DNA of 64,000 bases, from NCBI RefSeq assembly GCF_000632715.1, contig NZ_BAWO01000005.1:85146-149145 (forward strand), written 5' to 3'. This DNA comes from Parageobacillus caldoxylosilyticus NBRC 107762. GTDB lineage: Bacteria > Bacillota > Bacilli > Bacillales > Anoxybacillaceae. Position numbers and translations under genes: made by a program. This document shows, piece after piece, positions 9,688-19,900 of this stretch (positions within the stretch are counted from its first letter, which is position 1; each line of letters begins with the position of its first letter). Under the pieces are notes generated by a model that saw nothing but the letters and a program-made list of their open reading frames with translations, ran no database searches and was not told the origin of the DNA.

Positions 9688-10538
9688 TATGTAGCTGGAG
9701 ATTCAAAGCTAATTCTTCCTAGTTTTTCGGTGCGAATGTCATGAAGCACAATTTCCGCTACCTTGTCGTAATCAACCGCCCCGCCGCTTACAAGACAACC
9801 GCGCCGCTTGCCGATCGCATCGAACAAGGCCACAATTTCTTCAGGAATGTCGTCGAGCGAATAACGTTCTTTCAACCGCTCCGGATAATGTTCCTTCAAA
9901 AAGTTTAGCGCGTATACCGCCACATCCTGCAAATTTAAAATTGTATCTTTAATCGCACCGGTCGTAGCCAGCTTCAATCCGACTTCCTCATCTTCAAATT
10001 TTGGCCATAAAATTCCCGGCGTATCTAAAAGCTCCATCTCCTTGCCGACTTTAATCCATTGCTGCGCTTTTGTCACTCCCGGCTTATCGCCTGTTTTCGC
10101 GATATTTTTGCCGGCAAGCCGATTGATAAGCGTTGATTTCCCCACATTGGGTATACCGACGATCAGCGCACGCATCGGCCGCGGGTTTTTGATTCCTTTT
10201 GCCGCCATTTTCGCAAACTTGTCTTTCAACATTTCCTTTGCTGACGATACAATTTGCCTAATTCCCGTTCCTGTTTGCGCATCGATCGCCAGCGCACGCA
10301 ACTGCTGCCGTTCGAAATAGGCAATCCATTGCTCTGTCACCGTCTCATCGGCCATATCCGCTTTATTTAGTAAAACGATGCGCGGCTTGTTGCCAAGAAT
10401 TTCATGAATCATCGGATTTCTCGATGACAGCGGAATGCGGGCATCGAGCAATTCGAACACGATATCGATTAATTTTAATTTTTCTTGCACTTCTCGTTTC
10501 GCTTTGGCCATATGGCCGGGAAACCATTGAATCGTCAT
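9687..10538 (-). CDS. rbgA: 50S ribosome assembly GTPase RbgA (YlqF)
   Basis: 283 residues. RbgA is an essential GTPase for late assembly of the large ribosomal subunit. It shows the circularly permuted G-motif order: G4 LLNKADM near residue 60, then G1 [12 protein letters not shown] near 127 and G3 [10 protein letters not shown] near 172. The N-terminus [17 protein letters not shown] is diagnostic. I chose the ATG at 10538, three codons inside a GTG frame, because it gives the family N-terminus and has GGGTGA in place. It sits just after lepB, and its stop codon is part of the terminator stem. Confidence 0.96.
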   Translation of the reverse strand: MTIQWFPGHMAKAKREVQEKLKLIDIVFELLDARIPLSSRNPMIHEILGNKPRIVLLNKADMADETVTEQWIAYFERQQLRALAIDAQTGTGIRQIVSSAKEMLKDKFAKMAAKGIKNPRPMRALIVGIPNVGKSTLINRLAGKNIAKTGDKPGVTKAQQWIKVGKEMELLDTPGILWPKFEDEEVGLKLATTGAIKDTILNLQDVAVYALNFLKEHYPERLKERYSLDDIPEEIVALFDAIGKRRGCLVSGGAVDYDKVAEIVLHDIRTEKLGRISFESPAT

Positions 10539-10559
10539 GTGTATCACCCATTTATCGCG

Positions 10560-11111
10560 TTATTTCACAACCCGTGCGTCAGACAGGGGCCAATAGATGA
10601 TGCTGGCCTTGCCGACAACTTTTTCCATTGGAATAAACCCGATATGACGGCTATCTTTGCTAAAACGGCGGTTATCCCCCATCACAAACAGATAGCCTTC
10701 CGGTACAGTTTTCCGGCCGGTAATTTCTTCTAAAGTAAACGGTTCGGTCAGCGGGCCATCCATCACTTGCTTTTTATATTCTTCCAGGTACGGTTCCTCG
10801 TACGGCTTGCCGTTTACATATAACGTATCATTTTTGTATTCAATATGGTCGCCCGGCAAGCCGATGACCCGCTTAATATAGTCTTTTCCCTCTTCGGCAT
10901 GAAAAACAATAATGTCAAAACGGTGAGGTGTACCAATTTTATAAGAGAGCTTATTGACAATCATGCGGTCGTGATCGTGAAGGGTCGGCATCATCGACTG
11001 GCCGTCAACAATAATCGGAGCAAAAATAAAATAGCGAATGCCTCCCGCCAGCAACACGGCAACCACGATTGCCTTCATCCATTCCCGCAGTTCACTTTTT
11101 TTCTGTTCCAT
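10560..11111 (-). CDS. lepB: Type I signal peptidase
   Basis: 183 residues. A membrane-anchored serine protease that removes signal peptides from exported proteins. One N-terminal membrane segment (about 12-31) is followed by the catalytic Ser39 in VDGQSMMPTL and the general base Lys80 in YIKRVIGLPGD; the GDNRRFSKDSRHIG box closes the fold. This is the short Gram-positive (SipS-like) form. The ATG at 11111 follows GGTGGGAG. In B. subtilis, as I recall it, rplS is followed directly by rbgA, so this gene is an insertion relative to that order. An AT-rich stretch upstream may hold its promoter. Confidence 0.95.
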   Translation of the reverse strand: MEQKKSELREWMKAIVVAVLLAGGIRYFIFAPIIVDGQSMMPTLHDHDRMIVNKLSYKIGTPHRFDIIVFHAEEGKDYIKRVIGLPGDHIEYKNDTLYVNGKPYEEPYLEEYKKQVMDGPLTEPFTLEEITGRKTVPEGYLFVMGDNRRFSKDSRHIGFIPMEKVVGKASIIYWPLSDARVVK

Positions 11112-11176
11112 CTTTTTCTCCCACCTAAACGTTTTTTTTGTTTTTAATATGTATTATGACATATGATACATATGTG

Positions 11177-11206
11177 AAAAAAGGAGCTTGCCATCAAGCT
11201 CCTTTT
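11177..11206 (-). terminator. Terminator after rplS
   Basis: Stem AAAAGGAGCTTG against CAAGCTCCTTTT (11195-11206 and 11179-11190), 4-nt loop, followed by a T-run on the minus strand. It ends the rpsP-to-rplS transcription unit and separates it from lepB. Confidence 0.88.
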
Positions 11207-11235
11207 CCGTAACGAAGACTAACCCACTGCATCCA

Positions 11236-11583
11236 TTATTGAACCGTTTCTTTAATGCGTGCTGCTTTACCGCGAAGTTGCCGCAAGTAGTACAATTTCG
11301 CACGGCGTACTTTACCGCGGCGAACAACTTCTAACTTCGCGATTTTCGGCGTATGCACTGGGAACGTGCGTTCTACGCCAACCCCGTAAGACACTTTGCG
11401 GACCGTAAATGTTTCGCTGATGCCAGCACCGCGGCGTTTAATCACTACTCCTTCAAATACTTGGATACGTTCACGGTTTCCTTCAACAACTTTCACGTGA
11501 ACGCGCACCGTATCGCCAGGACGGAAGTCTGGCAAATCTGTCCGCAATTGCTCTTTCGTGATTTCTTGGATTAAATGATGCAT
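11236..11583 (-). CDS. rplS: Ribosomal protein L19
   Basis: 115 residues, the usual length. L19 lies at the 30S-50S interface of the large subunit. [33 protein letters not shown] and [20 protein letters not shown] are all highly conserved. Two adjacent ATG codons (11586 and 11583) follow GGAAGGAG. I took the second, which gives [13 protein letters not shown] and the standard length; the first would add one Met. The gene has its own promoter and a structured leader that fits autogenous control, and it ends at a strong terminator. Confidence 0.95.
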   Translation of the reverse strand: MHHLIQEITKEQLRTDLPDFRPGDTVRVHVKVVEGNRERIQVFEGVVIKRRGAGISETFTVRKVSYGVGVERTFPVHTPKIAKLEVVRRGKVRRAKLYYLRQLRGKAARIKETVQ

Positions 11584-11604
11584 CATTTTCCACTCCTTCC
11601 AACA

Positions 11605-11675
11605 GATGTTCATGACAATGCTTATCCATCATTGCAGCGGAACATCGTTTTCCTGCCTTAAGCGAACTGCTTAAG
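11605..11675 (-). promoter_or_regulatory. Structured 5' leader of rplS (L19 leader candidate)
   Basis: The rplS 5' untranslated RNA can form two hairpins. The first has a perfect 7-bp stem, CTTAAGC/GCTTAAG (11669-11675 with 11657-11663). The second has an outer perfect stem, GATGTTC/GAACATC (11640-11646 with 11605-11611), enclosing a smaller CAATG/CATTG helix. It ends about 10 nt before the GGAAGGAG ribosome binding site. An L19 leader is a known class of ribosomal-protein autoregulatory RNA in Firmicutes. Assignment here rests on position and structure, not on a covariance search. Confidence 0.6.
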
Positions 11676-11688
11676 TCACACAAAAAAT

Positions 11689-11717
11689 ATACTAACATAA
11701 ACTTGCATCGTGCGCAA
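11689..11717 (-). promoter_or_regulatory. Probable rplS promoter
   Basis: The -35-like TTGCGC (11712-11717) and -10 TAGTAT (11689-11694), 17 bp apart, lie directly after the trmD stop codon. Transcription would start about 100 nt before rplS, giving the structured leader. Confidence 0.6.
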
Positions 11718-11720
11718 TAG

Positions 11721-12458
11721 TTACCGTTTCTCTTTTTTCCACTGTTCAAGCCATCGCTTTTGTTTTTCCGTTAACGGGTAGTTTTCCAGTAAATCAGGGC
11801 GGCGCAAAAACGTGCGCTTTAACGACTGCTGCTCCCGCCATTCCTCGATCAAGCGATGATTGCCCGACAAAAGTACATCAGGAACTTTCATGCCGCGAAA
11901 ATCGGCGGGACGTGTATACTGCGGATATTCCAAAAGTCCCGAGCTGAACGAATCATGTACTGGGGAAGACGCATTGCCAAGCACGCCTGGGAGAAGCCGG
12001 ACCACGCTATCGACAATGACCATTGCTCCCAGTTCCCCGCCCGTTAGCACGTAGTCTCCAATGGAAATTTCATCTGTCACTAAATATTCGCGAATCCGTT
12101 CATCATAGCCTTCATAATGACCGCAAATGAGCACTAAATGCTCCTCTTTTGCAAGCTCTTCCGCTTTTTTTTGCGTGTAGCGCTCTCCTTGCGGGCAAAG
12201 CAAAATAATGCGTGGATGCGGGGAATCTTTTGTGACATGATGGACAGCGTCAAAAATCGGCTGCGGTTTCAACACCATTCCGGCCCCGCCGCCGTACGGG
12301 TAATCGTCGACTGTTTTATGTTTATTGTCAGCGAAGTCGCGAAAATTGACAACATGGATGGAAACAGCTTTCTTTTCTTGCGCCTTTTTCAAAATCGACT
12401 CATTCAACACGCCTGTAAACATATTTGGAAATAACGTTAATATATCGATTCTCATCAT
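11721..12458 (-). CDS. trmD: tRNA (guanine-N1-)-methyltransferase TrmD
   Basis: 245 residues. TrmD methylates G37 next to the anticodon and so prevents +1 frameshifting. It is a SPOUT enzyme: the knot region shows [20 protein letters not shown], and the substrate loop is [14 protein letters not shown]. Two tandem ATGs are possible at 12458 and 12455. The first overlaps the rimM stop as ATGA and is 8 nt from AAGGA, so I kept it; the second would give the common [10 protein letters not shown] start. It is probably translationally coupled to rimM. Confidence 0.96.
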   Translation of the reverse strand: MMRIDILTLFPNMFTGVLNESILKKAQEKKAVSIHVVNFRDFADNKHKTVDDYPYGGGAGMVLKPQPIFDAVHHVTKDSPHPRIILLCPQGERYTQKKAEELAKEEHLVLICGHYEGYDERIREYLVTDEISIGDYVLTGGELGAMVIVDSVVRLLPGVLGNASSPVHDSFSSGLLEYPQYTRPADFRGMKVPDVLLSGNHRLIEEWREQQSLKRTFLRRPDLLENYPLTEKQKRWLEQWKKEKR

Positions 12459-12976
12459 TCCAGCAATCCTTCCATCGGGCGGATCGTAATCGTTTTCTTG
12501 TCTACATCCACCGCTTTTACGACATCTTCAATATACGGAATCAGCACTTCTTTGCCGTCGTTTCGCTTTACGACCCATACATCGTTGGCGCCCGGAGTTA
12601 AAATTTCTTTCACCGTGCCAACTACTTCGCCTTCTTCTGTCACAACCGTACAGCCAATGATTTCGTGAAAATAATACTCTCCCTCATTCAACTCGCCAAG
12701 CTGGCTTTCCGGTACTTTCAACATTGCCCCTTTAAACTTCTCGACAAGATTGATGTTGTCATATCCTTCAAAAGAAAGTAAATCAAACGATTTATGAACG
12801 CGGTGGCTTTTGACCGTCACTGCGATCGGCTTTTCGGATTGTTCGGTAAAAATATAAAGCGTATTGCCTTTTTTATAGCGTTGTTCTGGAAAATCGGTCC
12901 GTGAAATGACGCGCACTTCGCCACGGATTCCATGCGTGTTGACAATTTTGCCGACGTTAAACCATCTTTCCATCTC
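12455..12976 (-). CDS. rimM: 16S rRNA processing / 30S assembly factor RimM
   Basis: 173 residues. RimM helps maturation of the 30S head and binds S19. An N-terminal beta-barrel ([18 protein letters not shown]) is followed by a PRC-barrel domain from about residue 95 ([14 protein letters not shown]...). I chose the ATG at 12976, which gives [10 protein letters not shown], with AAGGG 9 nt upstream. Another ATG two codons earlier (12982) is too close to that ribosome binding site. It overlaps trmD by 4 nt. Confidence 0.94.
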   Translation of the reverse strand, partial: EMERWFNVGKIVNTHGIRGEVRVISRTDFPEQRYKKGNTLYIFTEQSEKPIAVTVKSHRVHKSFDLLSFEGYDNINLVEKFKGAMLKVPESQLGELNEGEYYFHEIIGCTVVTEEGEVVGTVKEILTPGANDVWVVKRNDGKEVLIPYIEDVVKAVDVDKKTITIRPMEGLLE

Positions 12977-12988
12977 ATCCATCCCTTC

Positions 12989-13375
12989 TTAACGAATTTC
13001 TTTGACAATACCGTCTTCAATGATAATCGCACGTTTGGACATGACGCTTTCCCAATTGTCACCGACCTGTACGTCGATGAGCGCCTGCACTTCGCGCTCT
13101 TTTAATTCGCTTCCTAACGGTAGGATATGTAATTGTTCAAGCTGAAAATCAAGAAGTTTGATCTTCTCCAGCCTCGCATCCATTTCTTTCGCAAAGTATT
13201 GCTTTAGAAGGGAAGAAGAATATTTTCCGGTTTTTTCAAGCCGTTTCTGCTCAAACCGCAATTGGTCACATTCGCGCATAAGCTGCTGTTTTTGTGCCAT
13301 AAACGCTTTCTCGAGCGCCTGTTTGCTTTTTTCGGTGACGATTTGCCGCACTTCAATCGTTTGAATAATTTTCAT
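12989..13375 (-). CDS. ylqD: YlqD family protein
   Basis: 128 residues, function not established. Predicted to be largely helical and coiled-coil in the middle (KQALEKAFMAQKQQLMREC through LEKIKLLDFQLEQL), with a short beta-rich C-terminus ending IIIEDGIVKEIR. Homologues sit between khpA and rimM in Bacillus, so a role near RNA or ribosome maturation is possible but only by association. The ATG at 13375 follows AGGAG with suitable spacing. A gap of 49 bp separates it from khpA. Confidence 0.88.
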   Translation of the reverse strand: MKIIQTIEVRQIVTEKSKQALEKAFMAQKQQLMRECDQLRFEQKRLEKTGKYSSSLLKQYFAKEMDARLEKIKLLDFQLEQLHILPLGSELKEREVQALIDVQVGDNWESVMSKRAIIIEDGIVKEIR

Positions 13376-13424
13376 AGCGTCACTCCTAACAAAAAGGATA
13401 TAGAAAAAGGGAGAGGAAATGACC

Positions 13425-13661
13425 TCACCCTTTTTCTTTCACTCGCACAATTACTCTTTTCGGCTGCTTCGCTGCAGCAGCGTAAACGACCGTGCGGATG
13501 GCATGAATCGTGCGACCTTGTTTGCCAATCACTTTTCCGATATCTTCTTTGTGCACCGATAATTCATACGTGATGGACTGTTCATCTTCGCTGTTTGTTA
13601 CTGATACCTCTTCCGGATGATCGACAAGCGCTTGAACGATCGTTTCAATTAATTGTTTCAT
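13425..13661 (-). CDS. khpA: KH-domain RNA-binding protein KhpA (YlqC)
   Basis: 78 residues. A single type II KH domain with the diagnostic GKVIGKQGRTIHAIRTVV (GxxG loop KQGR). KhpA partners KhpB (Jag) and binds many transcripts, with effects on cell division and elongation in streptococci. I chose ATG 13661 (MKQLIETIVQALV), with TTGGG 6 nt upstream, rather than ATG 13667, which abuts that sequence. It follows rpsP by 14 bp, so the two are surely cotranscribed. Confidence 0.93.
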   Translation of the reverse strand: MKQLIETIVQALVDHPEEVSVTNSEDEQSITYELSVHKEDIGKVIGKQGRTIHAIRTVVYAAAAKQPKRVIVRVKEKG

Positions 13662-13675
13662 GCGCATCCCAAACT

Positions 13676-13948
13676 TTATTTACCGTATTTTAAGTTATGG
13701 AATTTCTCTAAAATCCCTTGTTTGGATAGAAGATTGCGTACCGTATCGGATGGTTTTGCGCCGTTTTGCAGCCATTTCAGCGCAAGTTCTTCGTCAATTT
13801 TAATTTCCGCTGGTTCTGCAAGCGGATTATACGTACCGATCGTTTCGATGAAACGGCCGTCGCGTGGAGAACGAGAGTCCGCAACCACGATACGGTAGAA
13901 AGGTTTTTTCTTTGCACCCATGCGTTTTAAACGAATTTTTACTGCCAT
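13676..13948 (-). CDS. rpsP: Ribosomal protein S16
   Basis: 90 residues, the standard length. S16 is an early 30S assembly protein. [20 protein letters not shown] and [17 protein letters not shown] are family signatures. The open frame runs ten codons further upstream, but GGAGGTG stands before the ATG at 13948 and the product then begins at the conserved residue. A good promoter about 40 bp upstream makes it the first gene of rpsP-khpA-ylqD-rimM-trmD(-rplS). Confidence 0.97.
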   Translation of the reverse strand: MAVKIRLKRMGAKKKPFYRIVVADSRSPRDGRFIETIGTYNPLAEPAEIKIDEELALKWLQNGAKPSDTVRNLLSKQGILEKFHNLKYGK

Positions 13949-13988
13949 GTTAATTTCGCACCTCCGTAAATAGTTCACACAAGATAGT

Positions 13989-14017
13989 ATATTAACAATA
14001 ATTGTGTAGTTTGTAAA
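13989..14017 (-). promoter_or_regulatory. Promoter of rpsP operon
   Basis: -35 TTTACA (14012-14017) and -10 TAATAT (13989-13994), 17-bp spacer, in the ffh-rpsP gap. No convincing terminator was seen after ffh, so read-through from ffh may add to this promoter. Confidence 0.75.
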
Positions 14018-14043
14018 GTGTTTTTTCTTAACACATCACTTCC

Positions 14044-15384
14044 CTACATAAATGGGAATTTAAACCCTCTTTTCTTTCCTTTTGGCATATTGGTCATCAT
14101 TTTCATCATCTTTTTCATTTCGTCAAACTGCTTTAACAGCCGGTTGACTTCCTGTACGGACGTGCCGCTTCCTTTGGCAATCCGCTTTTTCCGGCTGCCG
14201 TTAATAATTTCCGGATGCATTTTTTCTTCTTTCGTCATCGAGCGAATAATCGCCTCGACGCGGCTAATTTGTTTCTCATCGATTTGGATGTTGTTCAATC
14301 CTTTGATTTTATTGACGCCCGGCAGCATTTTTAAAATTTCATCGAGCGGCCCAAGTTTGCGCACTTGCCCGAGCTGCTCTAAGAAATCATCGAGCGTAAA
14401 TGTCGCCGTGCGCATTTTTTGCTCGAGTTCTTTCGCTTTTTCTTCGTCGACAGCGGCTTGCGCTTTTTCAATCAGCGTGAGCACATCGCCCATTCCTAAA
14501 ATGCGCGAAGCCATGCGCTCCGGATGAAACGGCTCGAGGGCGTCTAACTTTTCGCCCATCCCGACGAATTTGATCGGCGTGTTTGTAACCGCCCGAATCG
14601 ACAGCGCCGCCCCGCCGCGCGTATCGCCGTCCAGCTTCGTTAAAATGACGCCGGTAATGCCGAGCTGTTCATGAAAGCTTTGCGCGACGTTTACCGCGTC
14701 TTGCCCGGTCATTGCATCGACAACGAGGAAAATTTCATCCGGCTTTGCTACTTCTTTCATCTGTTTTAATTCATCCATTAACGCCTCATCAACATGAAGG
14801 CGGCCGGCGGTGTCAATGAGCACGTAATCGTAATGTTCTTCCTTGGCTTTTTCGAGCGCCTGTTTGGCGATTTCCACCGGACTGACTTGGTCGCCTAAAG
14901 AGAAAACCGGCATATTGAGCTGTTTTCCAAGCGTTTCAAGCTGTTTAATCGCCGCCGGACGGTAAATGTCGGCCGCAACTAAAAGCGGCTTGCGATTGTA
15001 CCGTTTCCGCAGTAAATTCGCTAATTTCCCCGTTGTCGTCGTCTTCCCGGCGCCTTGTAACCCAACCATCATCACAACGGTCGGCGGCCGGCTGGCGACG
15101 GCAATTTTGCTTTGTTCGCCGCCCATCAGCTCGGTCAGCTCTTCCTTGACAACTTTAATGACTTGCTGCCCTGGCGTCAGGCTTTTTAACACTTCCTGCC
15201 CCACCGCGCGTTCGCTGACCCGCTTGACAAAGTCTTTGACGACTTTAAAGTTTACGTCCGCTTCGAGAAGGGCAAGGCGAACTTCGCGCATCATTTCCTT
15301 TACATCCGCTTCTGTTACTTTTCCTTTGCCGCGGATTTTGTTCATCACGTTTTGCAAACGTTCCGATAACCCTTCAAACGGCAT
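14044..15384 (-). CDS. ffh: Signal recognition particle protein Ffh (SRP54)
   Basis: 446 residues. The GTPase of the signal recognition particle; binds 4.5S/scRNA and signal sequences and docks with FtsY. Domains in order: N helical bundle; G domain with GLQGAGKTTTTGKLA near residue 107, DTAGRLHVDEA and TKLDGDTRGGA; and a methionine-rich M domain (MKKMMKMMTNMPKGKKRG at the C-terminus). The ATG at 15384 follows AAGGAGG. It lies 14 bp after ylxM, whose product modulates SRP activity in related species. Confidence 0.97.
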   Translation of the reverse strand: MPFEGLSERLQNVMNKIRGKGKVTEADVKEMMREVRLALLEADVNFKVVKDFVKRVSERAVGQEVLKSLTPGQQVIKVVKEELTELMGGEQSKIAVASRPPTVVMMVGLQGAGKTTTTGKLANLLRKRYNRKPLLVAADIYRPAAIKQLETLGKQLNMPVFSLGDQVSPVEIAKQALEKAKEEHYDYVLIDTAGRLHVDEALMDELKQMKEVAKPDEIFLVVDAMTGQDAVNVAQSFHEQLGITGVILTKLDGDTRGGAALSIRAVTNTPIKFVGMGEKLDALEPFHPERMASRILGMGDVLTLIEKAQAAVDEEKAKELEQKMRTATFTLDDFLEQLGQVRKLGPLDEILKMLPGVNKIKGLNNIQIDEKQISRVEAIIRSMTKEEKMHPEIINGSRKKRIAKGSGTSVQEVNRLLKQFDEMKKMMKMMTNMPKGKKRGFKFPFM

Positions 15385-15398
15385 CTGTTTTCACCTCC

Positions 15399-15731
15399 TT
15401 ACTCTAATTCTTCTAATTGATTAATAAGAGCAAAAAGCTGCTGATCTTTCCCGTATTTTTGTAAAATATATTCTTTTAATTGATTGATAAGCTGTTTTCG
15501 TTTTTGAAACTTCTGAAAGAGCGCCAATTTTTTTTCGTATTCTTCCAGCATTGCTTCTGTTCTTTTGATATTATCGTAAACAGCCTGGCGGCTGACTTCA
15601 TACTGCTCTGCAATTTCTCCGAGGGAGTAATCATCTAAGTAGTAAAGCGACATATAGCTGCGCTGTTTTGGCGTCAGCAGCGCCTGATAAAAATCATACA
15701 AATAATTCATTCGCGTCGTTTTTTCGAGCAT
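15399..15731 (-). CDS. ylxM: YlxM/p13 helix-turn-helix protein, SRP-associated
   Basis: 110 residues. The helix-turn-helix region [22 protein letters not shown] resembles sigma factor region 4. In streptococci YlxM binds SRP RNA and Ffh and tunes GTPase activity. The ATG at 15731 has GGGGAGGG upstream; the open frame starting at 15806 would run back through the promoter, so it was rejected. It heads ylxM-ffh under a near-consensus promoter. The C-terminal half is lysine-rich and helical. Confidence 0.93.
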   Translation of the reverse strand: MLEKTTRMNYLYDFYQALLTPKQRSYMSLYYLDDYSLGEIAEQYEVSRQAVYDNIKRTEAMLEEYEKKLALFQKFQKRKQLINQLKEYILQKYGKDQQLFALINQLEELE

Positions 15732-15777
15732 GAAACTCCCTCCCCTTTTGTTAAGTGAAACACCTTTACAGTTGATT

Positions 15778-15806
15778 AGTGTAGCTTTTTTTCTTACTTC
15801 TGTCAA
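15778..15806 (-). promoter_or_regulatory. Strong sigma-A promoter of ylxM-ffh
   Basis: Perfect -35 TTGACA (15801-15806), 17 bp, -10 TACACT (15778-15783), with a poly-A spacer end. It lies about 47 bp before the ylxM start. Confidence 0.88.
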
Positions 15807-15836
15807 GATTTTATCTTTACAAAAACAAGGCCGGCT

Positions 15837-15858
15837 AAAAAGGCGCCATCTCGCCTTT
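15837..15858 (-). terminator. Terminator after ftsY
   Basis: Stem AAAGGCG/CGCCTTT (15852-15858 with 15839-15845), 6-nt loop, then TT on the minus strand inside a short T-run. It separates smc-ftsY from ylxM-ffh. Confidence 0.75.
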
Positions 15859-15898
15859 CCGCCAGCCTATCGCATTTTTTCGCCAATCTAAACGCCCT

Positions 15899-16900
15899 TT
15901 ATTGCTCGCTTTTCCCCTCAAATAAATCGGCAAACAGCCCGTATACATATTTTTCTGGATCAAACGGCTGCAGGTCATCCATTTTTTCGCCAAGGCCGAC
16001 AAACTTCACCGGAATATGAAGCTCATTGCGGATCGCCAGCACGATGCCGCCTTTTGCCGTACCGTCGAGCTTCGTTAGCACAATGCCGGTGACGTTCGTC
16101 GCCTCTTTAAAAATTTTCGCTTGGCTCATTGCGTTCTGTCCGGTTGTCGCGTCAAGCACGAGCAATACTTCATGCGGCGCCCCCGGAACTTCCCGTTCAA
16201 TGACGCGTTTTACTTTTTCAAGCTCTTTCATTAAATTGACCTTGTTTTGCAAGCGTCCGGCTGTATCGCATAAAAGCACGTCAACCCGGCGCGCTTTCGC
16301 CGCCTGGATGGCGTCATAAACGACCGCTGCCGGATCAGAGCCGGCCGATTGCTTGATCACTTCGGCGCCGACGCGCTCGCCCCAAACTTCGAGCTGTTCA
16401 ATCGCACCGGCGCGGAACGTATCGCCGGCCGCGAGCATCACCGTTTTCCCTTCCGTTTTCAGCTTATGGGCAAGCTTGCCGATCGTCGTTGTTTTTCCGA
16501 CGCCGTTCACTCCGACAAACAATATGACCGTCAAACCGTCTTTCTGGATATTTAACGCCGCTGACTTTTCATATTCTTCGTCATCGCCGCGGTAAATCTC
16601 GACAAGCTTTTCGGAAATCACTTCTTGCATTTCTTTCGGGTCTTGTATATTGCGGCGTTTCACTTCCATTTTCAACTCATCAATTAAATCCATGACCGTC
16701 GTCACACCGACATCGGCGCTAATTAAAATTTCTTCCAGTTCTTCAAAAAACTCTTCATCGACTTTGCGATAGCGGGCGATTAAGTCGTTGACGCGCCCTG
16801 CAAACGAATCACGCGTTTTCGTAAGACCTTGCTTAAACTTTTCGGTAACCGAATCGGCTTGCTGTGTAATTTTTTCTTTCAGTTTTTTGAAAAAACTCAT
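15899..16900 (-). CDS. ftsY: SRP receptor FtsY
   Basis: 333 residues. Membrane-associated GTPase that receives Ffh-bound ribosomes. The short basic N-terminus ([13 protein letters not shown]) replaces the long acidic A domain of enteric bacteria. The NG domain shows [15 protein letters not shown] near residue 137, [15 protein letters not shown] and [11 protein letters not shown] chose ATG 16900 with AAAGGATGG upstream. An ATG at 16924 overlaps the smc stop but has no ribosome binding site. It follows smc by 20 bp, as in B. subtilis. Confidence 0.96.
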   Translation of the reverse strand: MSFFKKLKEKITQQADSVTEKFKQGLTKTRDSFAGRVNDLIARYRKVDEEFFEELEEILISADVGVTTVMDLIDELKMEVKRRNIQDPKEMQEVISEKLVEIYRGDDEEYEKSAALNIQKDGLTVILFVGVNGVGKTTTIGKLAHKLKTEGKTVMLAAGDTFRAGAIEQLEVWGERVGAEVIKQSAGSDPAAVVYDAIQAAKARRVDVLLCDTAGRLQNKVNLMKELEKVKRVIEREVPGAPHEVLLVLDATTGQNAMSQAKIFKEATNVTGIVLTKLDGTAKGGIVLAIRNELHIPVKFVGLGEKMDDLQPFDPEKYVYGLFADLFEGKSEQ

Positions 16901-16920
16901 ATCGACGCCATCCTTTCTTG

Positions 16921-19900
16921 TCATGACTTAACAAGTTGTTTCGAATCTTCCAAACGGACAGAAACGAGCTTCGACACGCCCGATTCCTGCATCGTCACCC
17001 CATACAGCACATCCGCCTCTTCCATCGTGCCTTTTCGATGGGTGATGACGATAAATTGCGTCTGGCTGCTAAACTGTTTTAAATATTGCGCATAGCGATA
17101 CACGTTCGCCTCATCGAGCGCCGCTTCGACCTCATCGAGCACGCAGAACGGCACCGGGCGCACTTTTAAAATGGAAAACAATAAGGCGATGGCTGTCAGC
17201 GCCCGTTCCCCGCCGGAAAGCAGACTTAAATGCTGCAGCTTTTTTCCCGGCGGCTGTGCGACAATATCAATGCCAGTCTCAAGCAAATTGTTTGGATCGG
17301 TCAGGCGCAAATCGGCATTGCCGCCGCCAAACAGCTGACAGAAGACGTCGCCAAAATGGGCGCGAATTTGTTCAAACGTCGATAAAAACCGTTTTTTCAT
17401 CTCTTGGTCCATCTCGTCGATCACTTGATGAAGCGTTTCTTTTGCCTGCTGCAAATCGGCTTTTTGTTCGGTTAAAAACTGATAGCGCTCCGATACCCGT
17501 TCATATTCATCAATCGCACCTAAATTTACCGTGCCGAGCTCTTCGATCGCCCGCTTGATTAATTTTACTCGTTTGCGCGCCTCTTGGACATCGACCGTCA
17601 ATGGATAGGCTGCTTTCGCCGCTTCGAACGAAAGAGTATATTCTTCGCGAAGGCGGGATAATAAATTTTCCAGTTCGACATCGAGGCGGTTTAGCTTTAC
17701 TTCCTCATCTTTCACGATATCGGCGAGCTGTTTATGCTGCCGCTTCTTTTCCTTCCATTCCCGCTCTAGATGTTCCAGCTGTGCTTGGTACTGAAGCCGC
17801 TGTTCGCGGCGGCTTGCGATGAGGTCGACCGTTTTTTGCTTATCCTCTAGCTTTTTGTTCCGCAATTCTTCTAACTCTTCTTCGCTAGAATGGCTGGAAT
17901 TCATCTCCTCTATTAAAACGGCAAGTTCTTGCTTGGCCGTCTGCAGCTGCTTTTTCGTATCGGCAAGCTCACTGGCAAGCTGCTCTACTTTTTCTTGCGC
18001 GTTTTTCAACCGTTGCTGCGTTTCGGCAAGGGCGATCTTTTGCTCGGTCATCGCCGTCTGCAACGCTTCTTTTGATGTTTGTTCCGTTTGCTTTTTCGTT
18101 TGCAGCTTATTGATTTCTTCATCCATTTCCCGCAGTTTCTTTTCCAGATGGTCGAGCTGCTGTGCGATGACGGCGAGCCGCTCTGTCATTTGTCTTGCTT
18201 CCTGCTCGTCATTCGCTTTTTCATGGTCATAAAGGGCGAGGCGTTCGTTCATATTTTTTTCCTGCAATTGCAGTTCGCGCAATTCGCCTTTTACTTCCTG
18301 AAGCGAAAAACGCTGCTCCTCTATTTGTTCACGTAGCGCAGCCAAATTCGTTTCTTCCTGTTGAATTTGTTTCTTTTTCGCTTGCACAAGCTGCTCGAGC
18401 TTCCCCGTTTTTTCTTCCATTTCCCGCAGTTTCGCTGCAATCGTCTCCAGCTCGCGATTTCGGCTTAACAGCGAATTCGCTTTTTTCGCAATGCCGCCGC
18501 CAGTCATCGCGCCGCCGGGACTGACGACATCGCCATCAAGCGTGACAAGACGATAGCGATAGTGAAGCAGGCGAGCCAATTCATTCGCTCCTTTTAAATC
18601 GGTTGTGATGATGACGTTCCCAAGCAAATTAGCGATGACAGAATGGTAGATGTTTTCATAATGAATCAGCTCGCTGGCGATTCCGACAAATGCCGGATGG
18701 CCTTTTATCAAGGCAAGCTGTTCGGCGGGAATCGTTTTCGCCTGTATGACATTCATCGGCAAAAAAGTCGCACGGCCGTACGCATTGGTTTTTAAATAGT
18801 GAATGGCCTTGCGCGCCACTTCTTCATTTTCGACGACAATATGCTGCATCGCGCCGCCGAGCGCAATTTCGATCGCTGTTTCATAGCGGTCGGGAACTTG
18901 AATCAGCTCCACAACTGCACCATGAACGCCCGGAAACTGCGCGCGCGCTTTTAACACTTCTTTTACCCCTTGGAAAAATCCCGCATAGTCTTGCTGCATT
19001 TCCTCAAGCAGTTCTTTGCGCGATTTCGTCTGCTGCAAATATTGGTATGCTTGGTAAAGCATCGCTTCTTTCTTTTCCAAATCTGTTTTCAGCACAGAAA
19101 CTTCCTCTGTTTTTTGCCGCAACAGCGCTTCCGCCTGCTCGAGCGTTTTCTCAAGCTGTACCCGTTTTTCGTCTAACGCTGCATATTGTTGCCGCAGCTT
19201 TTGGCGTTCCTCCAAATATTTGTGGTTTGCTTCCGCAAGCGCCGCTTGTTTGGCCTGCAGCTTTTCTAGCAATGTTTGCAGATGGGCGCGCTCGTTTTTT
19301 AAGGTAGCTTGTTCATGGACTAATTCAATATAATCGCTTTTTAATTGTTCAATTTTTTCTTCAATATTCACATCATAGGCCGAAAGGGAGGCTTGCTTTT
19401 CCTTTAATTCGGCTTGCAGCGTGGCCACCGCTGTTTGCAGCTCGGCAAGCTGCGTTTGTTCACGGCTTAATACTTGTTCGATGCGCTCTTTTTTCTCGGC
19501 AAGGGAGGCAATCGCCTCTTCGAGCTGTCTCTGATATTGGACCGCATTTTTCTTGCGTTCTTTTAATACTTCTTTCTTTCCTTCGAGTTTTTCTAATTCT
19601 TCGCTCGCGACAAGCAGCACTTGCTGCAGCCCGTCAATCGATTCATCGAGCGCGGTAATGTGGTCGCGGAGCTGTTCGATGTCCGCTTCCGCTTTTTGCA
19701 GCGTGCTAGAGAGCTCGATTTCTTCGTTTTGATGCTGCTCAAGCTGCTGTTTTAGCGATGTCCACTGCTCATAAAGCTGTTCAATGTCATGCACCATCAG
19801 TGCGACTTCAAACCGCTCCAGCTCATCGCGCTTTTCTAAATAGTCTTTCGCGATCGATGCCTGCATTTTCAGCGGCTCTAGCTGTTGCTCAAGCTCGTGT

